Shown: one piece after another, positions 9,667-19,991 of the stretch
Layout of the letters: each line of letters opens with the position of its first letter
Numbering within the stretch: the stretch's first letter is position 1
Source: Streptomyces sp. CG1
GTDB taxonomy: Bacteria > Actinomycetota > Actinomycetes > Streptomycetales > Streptomycetaceae
Direction of reading: 5' to 3'
DNA: 64,000 nt
Assembly (NCBI RefSeq): GCF_041080625.1
Contig: NZ_CP163518.1
Span: 8,673,501-8,737,500 of the forward strand
Notes under the pieces: generated by a model
Told to the model about the DNA's origin: nothing
The model's input: only the letters and a program-made list of their open reading frames with translations
The model's database searches: none
Made by a program: the position numbers and the translations under genes

Positions 9667-10079
9667 ATCGGGCGGAGCATCGCCGTATGGGCGGTCTCCC
9701 CCCTCACCATGCTGGTCCTCGCCGCGCTCCTGCCCGACTTCCGGCTCCAGTCCGCCGACGGCGACAGCGCCACCCGAATCGCCATCACCGCGGCCTGCGG
9801 CGCCGGCGCCTTCGGTGTGCTGTCGGCCGTGGTCCGGCCGCTCCTGGTCCGGCTCCTGCTGCTCGTCCCGGCCTTCGTGCTCGGCCTGCTGGTCTTCTTC
9901 CTCAACGGCTCCCTTCTGCTGCTCGCCCTGCGCATCAACCCCTCCGGCCGCGGCGCAGCCGCCCCCGAGACCGCCGTCATCGTGGCCGCGGTGATGTCCG
10001 CCGCCGCGGCCACCGGCGCGGGCCTCGCCGTACGCGACGACGAGACCTACTGGCGCCGGCCGCACCGTCTCGCCGCCCG
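9667..10079 (+). pseudogene. Remnant of a phage-holin-family membrane protein (N-terminal membrane part)
   Basis: The frame encodes WAVSPLTMLVLAALLPDF, further hydrophobic helices, a LLVFFLNGSLLLLALRI helix and AAVMSAAAATGAGLAVRDD. This is the four-helix N-terminal region of a long Streptomyces protein usually annotated as phage holin family, whose C-terminal part is a phosphodiesterase-like domain. Here the match ends after the DDETYWRRPHR region and joins another gene, so several hundred codons are missing. No good start with a ribosome site is visible; ATG 9709 is internal to the first helix. Identification is from memory of the family. Confidence 0.55.
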
Positions 10080-10205
10080 CTGCCGCAGATCCGACCCGCC
10101 CAGACCGTCATCGCCGCAGGCGACGACGGCAACCCCGTGCTGCCCTCGTGGTTCCTGGTCGAGGCCGCCCGGGACATGCCCCGCCTGGTGGAGGCCCGGC
10201 GGTGA
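10080..10205 (+). pseudogene. 3' end of a MoxR-type AAA ATPase gene
   Basis: In a frame different from the upstream remnant, the last 40 or so codons read LPQIRPAQTVIAAG, DDGNPVLPSWFLVEAARDMP and RLVEARR, then stop at 10203-10205. The stop overlaps the GTG start of the DUF2201/vWA gene (GTGA). In this family the gene directly upstream encodes a MoxR ATPase, so the fragment is most simply the C-terminus of that partner, the rest lost in a deletion that fused it to the holin-family remnant. The assignment rests on position and residue type, not on an ATPase motif. Confidence 0.5.
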
Positions 10206-11994
10206 GCCGTACCCCGCAGAAGAAGAAACGCGACCTCGCCGGGGAGGCGTTCGCGGAGGGGATGCGGCTGCTGCGGGCCAACCCGGCGCTCGCCGCTGTC
10301 GAGTTCGGCGTCTGCCGCAGCGAGAACTGCGCCCTCGCCCCGCAGGGCGGCCTCCTCGTCGTCGACTCCGACGCCACCGCGCACGTCCACCCCGGCCGGC
10401 TCGCCGACCCCGGCGCCTGGGCCTGGGCCCTCGCGCACGCCGCCCTCCACCTCGGTTTCGGGCACGTCCCGGCCGCCAAGGGGCGGCGCGAGCAGCCCGA
10501 CCGGTACGACCTCGCCGCCCGCTGCGTCGTCGTCAACCGTTTCCTGCTCGGATTCCCCGTCGGCACCACCCCCGACGACCTGCCCATGAGCTATCCCGAC
10601 GGGGACGAGGAGCGGCTCGCCGCGCGCTGGCGGGCCCACGGCCTGCCGCCCGCCTACGAGCGCTGCGGCACCGCGGGCGGCGCACCCGACCAGATCCTCA
10701 CCGCATGGCCGGCCTGGCAGGGCCCGGTCCCGGACCGGCAGCTGGCCTTCGCCACCGCGCTGACCCGCACCGTGTCCGCCGCGATGGACATGGCCGGCGG
10801 CCGCCGCGACTCCCTGGACGGTGAGCGGCTCCCGCGGCGCCCCTGGGAGCGGGCCCTCGGCTGGTTCGTCTCCTCCTACCCGCTGCTCGGCGGCATCGCC
10901 GCAGGCATCAAGCTGGTCGCCGACGCCGAACTCGCCCGCGCCCACGGCATCGCGATCGCCGCGTCGACTCGGCGGCCGGCGAGGTCTACATCAACCCGCT
11001 GCGTACCTTCGATAACGAGGAGTGGCGGTTCATCCTCGCCCACGAGATGCTGCACGCCGCCCTGCGCCACGGCGACCGCTGCGGCCCCCGCGACCCCTAC
11101 CTGTTCAACGTCGCCTGCGACTACGTGATCAACGGCTGGCTCGTCGAGATGCAGGTCGGCACCATGCCGGAAGGCCTGCTGCACGACCCGCAGCTGACCG
11201 GCCTGTCCGCCGAGGAGATCCACGACCGCCTCGCCGGCGACCCGCGCCGCATCCGGCGCCTGGCCACCCTGCGCGGCAAGGGCGCCGACGACGTCCTCGG
11301 CGCCCCGCTCGCCCCGCCCGGCGACCACGTCGACCTGGACGAGTTCTACCGGCGCGGCCTCAGCCGCGGCCTGGACCTGCACCAGGCACAGGAGCGCGGC
11401 TTCCTGCCCGGCGGCCTCGTCGAGGAGATCCGCGCGCTCAGCCATCCGCCACTGCCCTGGGACGCCCGACTCGCCCGCTGGTTCGACGAGTTCGTGCCCC
11501 GCCCGGAGCCCGTACGGTCCTATGCCCGCCCCGCCCGCCGCCAGGCCTCCACCCCCGACATCCCCCGTGCGGGCCGCTACTTCCCGCCGGAGGAGGTGGC
11601 CCGCTGCACCTTCGGGGTGGTCCTGGACACCTCCGGCTCGATGGACCGCACCCTCCTCGGCAAGGCCCTCGGCGCGATCGCCTCCTACGCCGAGGCCCGG
11701 GACGTACCGGCCGCCCGCGTCGTCTTCTGCGACGCCGCCCCGCACGACGCCGGCTATCTCCCGGTCACCGAGATCGCGGGCCGGGTACGGGTGCACGGGC
11801 GCGGCGGCACCGTGCTGCAGCCCGGCATCGACCTGCTGCACCGGGCCGAGGACTTCCCGCTGGGCGCGCCGGTGCTGGTGATCACCGACAGCTGGTGCGA
11901 CGTGCTGCGGGTGCGCCGCGAGCACGCCTATCTGATCCCGCAGGGACGTCACCTCCCGTTCACTCCGCGTGGGCCGGTCTTCAGGGTGCGATGA
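10202..11994 (+). pseudogene. DUF2201 putative metallopeptidase / vWA-like protein, single frameshift
   Basis: Starting at GTG 10202 (SRTPQKKKRDLAGEAF), the first frame runs to about 10962 and covers the N-terminal domain. The text then continues without loss in the next frame as VDSAAGEVYINPLRTFDNEE and HEMLHAALRHGDRC, an HExxH zinc-peptidase-like motif. It ends with a vWA domain holding the MIDAS motif DTSGSM, GGT and TDSW. One base is missing near 10963; restoring it gives a protein of about 597 residues. Partners of MoxR ATPases of this type are thought to act in metal-ion or complex assembly. Both partners are damaged here, so a real loss is plausible, but a sequencing error cannot be excluded. 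Confidence 0.75.
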
Positions 11995-12060
11995 GCCCGG
12001 ATGTGATCGGATAGGGACACGGAAAACCCCGTAACGGGATCCCACGCGAAAGGAACCATC

Positions 12061-12486
12061 GTGGCCACCACGCGCACCGCACACACCGTCTGGGAAGGCA
12101 ACCTGCTCGAGGGCAACGGCGTCGTCACCTTCGACTCCTCCGGCATCGCCCAGCAGCCGGTCACGTGGGCCTCGCGCTCCCAGGACGCGAACGGAAAGAC
12201 CAGCCCCGAGGAGCTGATCGCCGGCGCCCACTCCAGCTGCTTCTCCATGGCCCTCTCACACGCCCTGGCCGGCGCCGGCACCCCGCCCACCCGGCTCGAG
12301 ACCAAGGCCGACGTCACCTTCCAGCCCGGCGAGGGCATCACTGGCATCCACCTCACCGTGCGCGGCGAGGTGCCCGGCCTGGACGCCGAGGGCTTCGCCT
12401 CGGCCGCCGAGGACGCCAAGAAGAACTGCCCGGTCAGCCAGGCCCTGGCCGGTACGACGATCACCCTGACGGCCGAGCTGGCCTGA
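12061..12486 (+). CDS. OsmC/Ohr family peroxiredoxin-like protein
   Basis: A GTG-started 141-residue protein with an AAAGGAA site upstream. It has the two redox cysteines of the family: one in SSCFSMALSHAL (about residue 60) and one in KNCPVSQAL (about residue 123). Residues such as TSPEELIAGAH and GITGIHLTVRGEVPG fit the OsmC fold. OsmC proteins reduce organic hydroperoxides using dihydrolipoyl- or low-molecular-weight-thiol donors. It is monocistronic, closed by a hairpin at 12502-12534. Confidence 0.9.
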   Translation: MATTRTAHTVWEGNLLEGNGVVTFDSSGIAQQPVTWASRSQDANGKTSPEELIAGAHSSCFSMALSHALAGAGTPPTRLETKADVTFQPGEGITGIHLTVRGEVPGLDAEGFASAAEDAKKNCPVSQALAGTTITLTAELA

Positions 12487-12501
12487 CGCCCGTACGTCCC
12501 G

Positions 12502-12534
12502 GATGCCGCGTCCCAGGTCAGGGGGCGCGGCATC
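12502..12534 (+). terminator. Hairpin terminator after osmC-like gene
   Basis: A perfect 9-bp inverted repeat (GATGCCGCG / CGCGGCATC) with a 15-base loop begins 16 bases after the stop. There is no U tract, as usual in Streptomyces. Confidence 0.65.
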
Positions 12535-12617
12535 GCCGTTCCCGGCCGCTTGGGCATTGACAGCGCCGTACGCGCGTCTTCTGCTGATAGTGACGCCCTG
12601 GCGGAAGGGGACGAACC

Positions 12618-14486
<1,869 letters not shown>

Positions 14487-14543
14487 CGGGGGAGGCGCGG
14501 CCCGACCGCCCAGCCGCTCCCGGCCCCGCCGCTGAGGCCGTGG

Positions 14544-14568
14544 GCCCGGCTGCCCGCACCAGCCGGGC
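14544..14568. terminator. Bidirectional hairpin between dnaK and narJ
   Basis: A 9-bp perfect inverted repeat (GCCCGGCTG / CAGCCGGGC) with a 7-base loop lies in the 99-base gap between the converging dnaK and narJ genes. It can serve both directions. Confidence 0.6.
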
Positions 14569-14585
14569 GCCCCACAGGAGGGTCG

Positions 14586-15080
14586 TCATGGTTGCATCCC
14601 GGTGTATGCAGTCGGCAGTGTGGCGCATACGGCGTCCAGGACGGCTGCATACGGTGTGCCGTAGCCGGTCAGCCGGGTACGCAGCTGCTCCAGCCCGTCG
14701 CGGTATTCGATGAGAAGGCTGGTGTCGCCGGTCCGCGCGGTGAACTCCAGCACCGCCGGCAGGAAGTCCGGCAGCTCCTCGTCGCTGAACTCGAGGCCGT
14801 ACGCGCGGTAGACGTCCTTGAAGCGGACCAGGGACATGCCGCGCCGGCGGGCGTCGCCGTCGTGCCACCAGCTCAGGTACAGGCTGTGCCGGTTCTTGAA
14901 GTCGAAGACCCGCACATAGTGCGCGGCCAGCTCACGTGGCGGGGTGACCGCGGCGTGGTCGGTGAACGTCCGCAGCTGCGGGGCGGCTTCGCGCAGCAGC
15001 GGCAGCCGGGCGATCAGATCGTCGTCCGGGTAGGTCAGGCAGAGCGCCGCCGCCTGGTACAGCACCGCGTCCGAGGGCAT
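14586..15080 (-). CDS. narJ: NarJ-type chaperone of respiratory nitrate reductase (orphaned)
   Basis: A 164-residue leftward protein starting at ATG 15080, just after the narH-like stop (TGATG) with a GGAGGT site. YQAAALCLTYPDD, YVRVFDFKNRHSLYLSWW, GDARRRGMSLVRFKDVY and EFSDEELPDFLPAVLEF are characteristic of NarJ, which inserts the molybdenum cofactor into NarG before membrane assembly. The C-terminus is short and ends in an odd YTGMQP, so the end may be lost. narI does not follow: the next gene is the converging dnaK. With no narG and a gutted narH, NarJ has no client encoded here. Confidence 0.8.
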   Translation of the reverse strand: MPSDAVLYQAAALCLTYPDDDLIARLPLLREAAPQLRTFTDHAAVTPPRELAAHYVRVFDFKNRHSLYLSWWHDGDARRRGMSLVRFKDVYRAYGLEFSDEELPDFLPAVLEFTARTGDTSLLIEYRDGLEQLRTRLTGYGTPYAAVLDAVCATLPTAYTGMQP

Positions 15081-15646
15081 CAGACCTCCTTGGCGTCGGC
15101 CGGGTCGTCGGAGGTCTGCCGCCCGCGCGGGCTGTGGAAGTTCTCCACGGACACCAGCGGCAGGCTCCGGCGCCCGCAGCCCTGGCCGAACGGGCCGTCG
15201 CCCCCCATGCCGGGCCCGCCGTCGTGGTCGAGGCCGCGGCCCGCGGGCACTGCGGACTCCTCCAGGCGGCGGGCATCGCCCACGGCGACGGCGACGGACG
15301 CGTCCGGACCCTCGCCGAGCACGTGCACGGGGGAGGGGGAGCGGCGGGCGGCCTCGATCCCGTCGTACGGAATGCCGGCCCGTTCGCAGGACGCCCGTAC
15401 CCCGGGATCCTCCGGATCCAGCAACACCCCCAACTGGGCTTCGTACACACAGGTTCCCGAGCACACCGTCGGCCGGCCGACCTCGATCCGCGGCAGACAG
15501 AACATGAAGGTCTGTTTGAAGGCGGACTCCGCCTTCTCCGCGGCCTGCCTGCGGGTGCGCTCCACCGTCGGGTCGAGATCGCCGTATCGGCCGGCGGCCG
15601 GCAGGGCGGCGCCGGGTTCCTCGGGCGGTGTCTGCGTGTCGGTCAC
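15080..15646 (-). pseudogene. narH: narH (nitrate reductase beta subunit) with large in-frame deletions
   Basis: The frame begins at GTG 15646 (TDTQTPPEEPG) and stays open, but only pieces of NarH remain. RRQAAEKAESAFKQTFMF and LPRIEVGRPTVCSGTC correspond to two places that are far apart in NarH. YEAQLGVLLDPEDPGVRASC, IPYDGIEAARRSP and a degenerate tail follow. Nearly all ferredoxin-type cysteine clusters are gone: the normal CEHC...C clusters between LPRI and the later PR-VEVG segment are absent, and so is the N-terminal cluster. A full NarH is about 500 residues; this is 188. The product cannot bind the usual four Fe-S clusters. Junctions at similar PRI/PRV words suggest deletion by short-homology recombination. 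Confidence 0.75.
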
Positions 15647-15723
15647 CTGCGCTCCCTCGGCTGACCCCGTGGTCAAACCTAGGGGCGAGCCCGGGAGCGC
15701 ACCTTTTCACAGACCCGTACGGG

Positions 15724-16533
15724 TCACGGCTTGACCGCCACCCCCGCGTACACCGGTACCACCCCCTCCGCCTGGGCCGTCACGTCCTCCGGGTCCGGGC
15801 GCCAGCCGTACACAGGGATGACACCGGGACCCAGCAGGTCGAGCCCGGTGAAAAAGCGGGAGAACTCGGGGAGGGTGCGCGGGTGGAAGGGTGTGCCGCT
15901 GCGCCGGAACAGTTCGGCCGCCCGGGCGACCCCCTCGGGGCTCAGGTCCTGCGTGACCTGGGACAGGATCAGGTAGCTGCCCGGCGCGAGATGCCGGACG
16001 TACCTCTCGACCAGGCCGTACACATCGTCCTCGGTGTCCGACAGATAGTGGGTCAGCGCCACCAGGGACAGCGCGACGGGCCGGGTGAAGTCCAGGGACT
16101 CACCGGCCTGCCGCAGGATGGTGTCCGGGTCGCGGACGTCGGCGTGGATGTAGTCCGTGCTGCCCTCGGCCGAGCTGTGCAGCAGCGCCTCGGCGTGCCG
16201 CAGCACGATCGGATCGTTGTCCGCGTACACCACCCTGGACTCGGCGGCCGCGCCCTGGGCCACCTGGTGCAGATTGGGCTCGGTCGGGATCCCGGTGCCG
16301 ATGTCCAGGAACTGCCGTACCCCGGCCTCGGCCGCCGTACGGACGGCCCGGTGCATGAACCGCCGGTTGCCCCGCGCCCCGCGCACCACCGTGCCGTCCG
16401 CGGCGAGGATCTTCCGCGCCAGCTCCTCGTCCACCGGGTAGTTGTCCTTGCCGCCCAGCCACCAGTCGTACACCCGGGCGGGGTGCGGACGGCTGGTGTC
16501 GAGCGGCAGCGGTACGGAATCGGGTGCGGTCAT
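15724..16533 (-). CDS. SAM-dependent methyltransferase of the Methyltransf_19 (DUF574) family
   Basis: A 269-residue protein with the hallmark N-terminus HPARVYDWWLGGKDNYPVD, then RRFMHRAVR, the SAM loop QFLDIGTGIPTEPNLH, YADNDPIVLRHAEALL, YIHADVRDPD and ALTHYLSDTEDD. This family is abundant in actinomycetes and often paired with DUF5753 XRE regulators, as here (next upstream gene). Substrates are unknown. The pairing and the 37-base gap suggest cotranscription with the regulator. Confidence 0.93.
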   Translation of the reverse strand: MTAPDSVPLPLDTSRPHPARVYDWWLGGKDNYPVDEELARKILAADGTVVRGARGNRRFMHRAVRTAAEAGVRQFLDIGTGIPTEPNLHQVAQGAAAESRVVYADNDPIVLRHAEALLHSSAEGSTDYIHADVRDPDTILRQAGESLDFTRPVALSLVALTHYLSDTEDDVYGLVERYVRHLAPGSYLILSQVTQDLSPEGVARAAELFRRSGTPFHPRTLPEFSRFFTGLDLLGPGVIPVYGWRPDPEDVTAQAEGVVPVYAGVAVKP

Positions 16534-16570
16534 GAGACGTGTTCCCCCATGGGTCGATCCGGACGGAATG

Positions 16571-17434
16571 TCACAAGGTCTTGCGGAACTCCCGCAGCAG
16601 GGTCCGCGTGCGCTGCGTCGACGCGGCCCGCGCCGTCATGTGGTCCAGCACCTCCAGGTGCGCGGCGACCTCATGGCGGGAGTCCAGATACAGCGCGCCG
16701 GTCAGATACTCGGTGAACACCATGTCCGGCAGCTCCGGCTCGGCGAACCGGAACAGCGTGAACGGCGCGTACGTCCCCGGATGCGGGCCCGCCGCGAACT
16801 CGGCGACCTGCAGCGTGACCCGGTCCCGCTCGGCGTACTCCAGCAGCTTGTCCAGCTGGTCCCGCTGCACTTCGGGCCGCGTGCTCACCGGGCGCCGGAG
16901 CACCGTCTCGTCCATGATCACCCACAGGTGGGGCGGGTCGTCCCGGTCCAGCAGCCGCTGGCGCTCCATGCGCAGCGACACATGCCGTTCCACGGTCTCG
17001 GGCGAGGTCTGCCCGATCGTCCCGGCCTCCAGCACCGCCCGCGCGTAGTCCTCGGTCTGCAGCAGACCGGGTATGAAGTGCGGCTCGTAGGAGCGGATGA
17101 TCCGGGCGGCGCCCTCCAGGCTGACGTACAGACTGAACCAGTCCGGGAGCACGTCGTGGAACCGCTGCCACCAGCCCGGCTGGTTCGCCTCCTCGGCCAG
17201 CCGCACGAACGCGGCCGCCTCCTCCTCGGCCACCCCGTAGGTGTCCAGCAGCACCTGCACGTAGGGGATCTTCAGCGCGACCTCGGCCATCTCCATCCGC
17301 CGTACGGTCGCCGACGCCACCCTGAGGACCCGGGCGGCCTCCTCCCGGCTGAGGCCCGACGCCTCGCGCAGCTCCTGCAGCCGTTTGCCGAGCACCACCT
17401 GGCCCACGGTGGGCGCGGCCCGCCGCTCACTCAC
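16571..17434 (-). CDS. XRE-family regulator with DUF5753 domain
   Basis: A GTG-started protein of 287 residues. GTG 17434 is chosen for the GGAGGGGAGGG stretch before it; ATG 17479 is an in-frame alternative. The N-terminal helix-turn-helix runs from LGKRLQELREASGLSREEAA to VRRMEMAEVALKIPYVQVLL. The rest is the DUF5753 ligand-type domain (YEPHFIPGLLQTEDYARAVL, RMERQRLLDRDDPP and EYLTGALYLDS). Such proteins usually act in pairs with a neighbouring small protein or methyltransferase and influence development or antibiotic production. Confidence 0.92.
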   Translation of the reverse strand: MSERRAAPTVGQVVLGKRLQELREASGLSREEAARVLRVASATVRRMEMAEVALKIPYVQVLLDTYGVAEEEAAAFVRLAEEANQPGWWQRFHDVLPDWFSLYVSLEGAARIIRSYEPHFIPGLLQTEDYARAVLEAGTIGQTSPETVERHVSLRMERQRLLDRDDPPHLWVIMDETVLRRPVSTRPEVQRDQLDKLLEYAERDRVTLQVAEFAAGPHPGTYAPFTLFRFAEPELPDMVFTEYLTGALYLDSRHEVAAHLEVLDHMTARAASTQRTRTLLREFRKTL

Positions 17435-17531
17435 GCCACGCCCTCCCCTCCGCGCCGCGACACCCCGGCAGTCTGCCATGTGATCCCCCTTCGCACACGG
17501 TTCCGAGGGATCGGGAGGCGCGGAGGTGCGG

Positions 17532-18365
17532 TCAACCGGCCAAGGCGTGCAGGTACTTGGCGGTCGCCGGGTCGGCCGGCAGGAACGTCTCGATGGCCAG
17601 CTCGGCGACGGTGACATCCATCGGCGTGTTGAACGTGGAGATCGACGACACGAACGACAGGACCCGGCCGTCGTGCTCGATGCGCAGCGGCAGCGCGAAG
17701 TACGCGACGGGCTCGGCCGGTTCGACGTCCGGCGCGTCCTCGGGCACCGGGTAGGCGGCCACCTCCTCGTACAGGGCGCGCAGCTGCTCCGAGCGCTGCA
17801 GGGCGATCTGCCGCTCCATCTGCGCCAGCAGATGCCCGCGCCACTCCCGCAGATTGCGGATGCGCGGCGCCATCCCCTCCGGGTGCAGGGTCAGCCGCAT
17901 CGCGTTCGGCGCCGGCGACATCAGCTTCTCCGGCACGCCCTCCAGCAGCAGCGTGATACCCCGGTTCGCGGCGACGACCGTGTAGCCGGCGTCGACCACC
18001 AGCGCCGGGTAGGGCTCGTAACCCTGGATGAGGCGCTCCATGCCGTCGCGCAGCGCGTCCAGCGCCGGGTCGTCGAGTGGGGTCTCCGGATAGTACGGGG
18101 CGTAACCGGCCGCCAGCAGCAGGGAGTTGCGCTCGCGCACCGGCACGTCCAGATGCTCGGCGAGCCGCAGCACCATCTCCTCGCTCGGCCGGGACCGGCC
18201 GGTCTCGATGAAGCTGATGTGCCGGGCCGAGGAGTCGGCGCGCAGCGCCAGCTCCAGCTGGGAGACGCGGCGCCGCTCCCGCCAGGCGCGCAGCAGCGGG
18301 CCGACGCCCTTGCCGCCGGCGGGGGCGGGGGCGGACGCGGAAGGGGCGGCGGCGACAATGGTCAT
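17532..18365 (-). CDS. XRE-family regulator with MmyB-like ligand-binding domain
   Basis: A 277-residue protein. The helix-turn-helix (LLRAWRERRRVSQLELAL, SSARHISFIETGRSRPSEEM) is followed by the MmyB-like PAS-type domain (YEPYPALVVDAGYTVVAANR). Family members act near antibiotic clusters or stress genes and bind small hydrophobic ligands. It starts 36 bases from the divergent ADP-ribosylglycohydrolase gene, so it may control that gene and itself from a shared region. The short Ala/Pro-rich N-terminal leader is unremarkable. Confidence 0.9.
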   Translation of the reverse strand: MTIVAAAPSASAPAPAGGKGVGPLLRAWRERRRVSQLELALRADSSARHISFIETGRSRPSEEMVLRLAEHLDVPVRERNSLLLAAGYAPYYPETPLDDPALDALRDGMERLIQGYEPYPALVVDAGYTVVAANRGITLLLEGVPEKLMSPAPNAMRLTLHPEGMAPRIRNLREWRGHLLAQMERQIALQRSEQLRALYEEVAAYPVPEDAPDVEPAEPVAYFALPLRIEHDGRVLSFVSSISTFNTPMDVTVAELAIETFLPADPATAKYLHALAG

Positions 18366-18401
18366 ACATCCGACCGTAGTCCAGGAGTTGCGGAGAATCC
18401 C

Positions 18402-19535
18402 ATGCACGAGCCGCCCACTCAGCCGGGGCCGACGTCGTCCCGTCAGATGTCCCTGCAGGCCGCGGCCGTGTACCGGGCCAGGGTCCGCGGCTGTCTGCTC
18501 GGCGGCGCGCTCGGTGACGCCCTCGGCTACCCCGTGGAGTTCTCCTCCCTGGACCGGATCCGCGCCACGTACGGCGCACGCGGCGCCACCGGCCTCGTCC
18601 CCGGTGCCCACGGCGCGGTCGGATTGATCAGCGACGACACCCAGATGACCCTGTTCACCGTCGAGGCCCTGATCCAGGCGCACGCACGGGAGCGCGCGAA
18701 GGGCATCGGCGGCGCCTGGCCCCAGCTGCTGCGCCAGGCCTACGAGCGCTGGCTGGAAACCCAGTCCAAGCCCGGCCCGGTCACCCAGGCCCAGCCCGGC
18801 ACACCGGCCGGGGCACCGGCCGGGGCACCGGCCGGCGGCCTGGTCACCGAGGCCTGGCTGTACTCCCGCCGCGCCCCCGGCAACGCCTGCCTGTCCGGCG
18901 TCGCCCAGATGTACGCGCCCGACCCCGCGCTCCCGCTCGACGGCACACCCGGCGAGGTCAACCCCGACTCCAAGGGCTGCGGCACCGTCATGCGCTCGGC
19001 TCCCTTCGGCCTGGTCGACACCGCCGAGGGGGCCTTCGCGATGGCGGCGCGGGGCGCCCAGATCACCCACGGCCACCCGACCGGCTACTACGCGGCGGGA
19101 GCGTTCGCCGCGATCGTCGCCCACCTGGTCGCCGGGGAATCCCTGGAGGGCGCGGTGCTGCGCACGCTGCGGCTGCTGGAGCGGCACCGCGGCCACACGG
19201 AGACCACGGCCGCCCTGCGCGCCGCCCTGGACCTCGCCGAAGGCGGGGCACCGACGGCCGAGAAGGTGGAGTCCCTCGGCGCGGGCTGGGTCGCCGAGGA
19301 GGCCCTCGCCATCGGCGTCTACTGCGCGCTCGCCACGCCCCGCCCCGAACAGGCGCTGCTGCTGGCCGTCAACCACTCGGGCGACAGCGACTCCACCGGC
19401 TCCGTCTGCGGCAACCTGCTCGGCACGCTGTACGGCGACACCGGCCTGCCGCACAGCTGGGTGGCCCAGGTGGAGGGCCGGGCCCGCATCGCCGCACTCG
19501 CCGACGACCTGGCGGCGGAGTGCGCACGGAGCTGA
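18402..19535 (+). CDS. ADP-ribosylglycohydrolase family protein
   Basis: A 377-residue enzyme of the DraG/ARH fold. GCLLGGALGDALGYPVEF, SDDTQMTLFTVEAL, the NPDSKGCGTVMRSAPFG loop, THGHPTGYYAAG and NHSGDSDSTGSVCGNLLG contain the Asp/Thr residues that bind two Mg ions. It should hydrolyse ADP-ribose from proteins or nucleic acids or act on a related nucleotide. An insertion of three GAPA repeats (about residues 130-142, from a 12-base DNA repeat) lies in a loop. It is divergent from the MmyB-type regulator. Confidence 0.93.
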   Translation: MHEPPTQPGPTSSRQMSLQAAAVYRARVRGCLLGGALGDALGYPVEFSSLDRIRATYGARGATGLVPGAHGAVGLISDDTQMTLFTVEALIQAHARERAKGIGGAWPQLLRQAYERWLETQSKPGPVTQAQPGTPAGAPAGAPAGGLVTEAWLYSRRAPGNACLSGVAQMYAPDPALPLDGTPGEVNPDSKGCGTVMRSAPFGLVDTAEGAFAMAARGAQITHGHPTGYYAAGAFAAIVAHLVAGESLEGAVLRTLRLLERHRGHTETTAALRAALDLAEGGAPTAEKVESLGAGWVAEEALAIGVYCALATPRPEQALLLAVNHSGDSDSTGSVCGNLLGTLYGDTGLPHSWVAQVEGRARIAALADDLAAECARS

Positions 19536-19680
19536 GAACGGCCTCGCGCAGGAGTACGTGCCGGAGAGTACGTGCCGGAGTACGAGCGGGGCTGACGTGG
19601 CAGGCTGACCTCGTAGCCGTATCCGCACCCGCCTCCGTACCCCGCTGCCGCTGTCCGCTGTCAGGAAGGGAGATCCGGCC

Positions 19681-19986
19681 ATGGCCGTAGAACCGCTGTC
19701 GCAGAAGGAGATCGAGGACCGGCTGGCGGAGCTGCCCGGCTGGACGGTGGAGGGGGGCCGGCTCACCCGCGCCTTCCGCCTCGGCTCGCATGTCGCGGCG
19801 GCGGCGCTGGTCATGCACATCGCCGCCGTCCAGGACGAGCTGGACCACCACTCCGACCTCACCCTGGGCTACAACACCGTCTCCCTCAGCGTCCACACAC
19901 ACAGTGCGGGCGGCGCACTCACCGTGAAAGACTTCGCGCTCGCCCGCAGGGTGGAGGACGTCGCCCCAGGTCACGGCGCACACTGA
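19681..19986 (+). CDS. Pterin-4a-carbinolamine dehydratase family protein
   Basis: A 101-residue protein with GWTVEGGRLTRAFRLGS, the family motif ELDHHSDLTLGYNTVSLSV, THSAGG and LTVKDFALA. These carry the histidines that dehydrate 4a-hydroxytetrahydrobiopterin during aromatic amino-acid hydroxylation. In bacteria without a hydroxylase, related proteins have been linked to other pterin roles. A GGAAGGGAGAT stretch precedes the ATG. The next methyltransferase starts 5 bases after the stop, so the two form an operon. Confidence 0.9.
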   Translation: MAVEPLSQKEIEDRLAELPGWTVEGGRLTRAFRLGSHVAAAALVMHIAAVQDELDHHSDLTLGYNTVSLSVHTHSAGGALTVKDFALARRVEDVAPGHGAH

Positions 19987-19991
19987 GGTGC

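Noticed and set aside
8090..11994. Insertion sequence or integrated element causing the gene damage
   Set aside because: No transposase, integrase, terminal inverted repeats or target duplication was found; deletions and indels explain the remnants.
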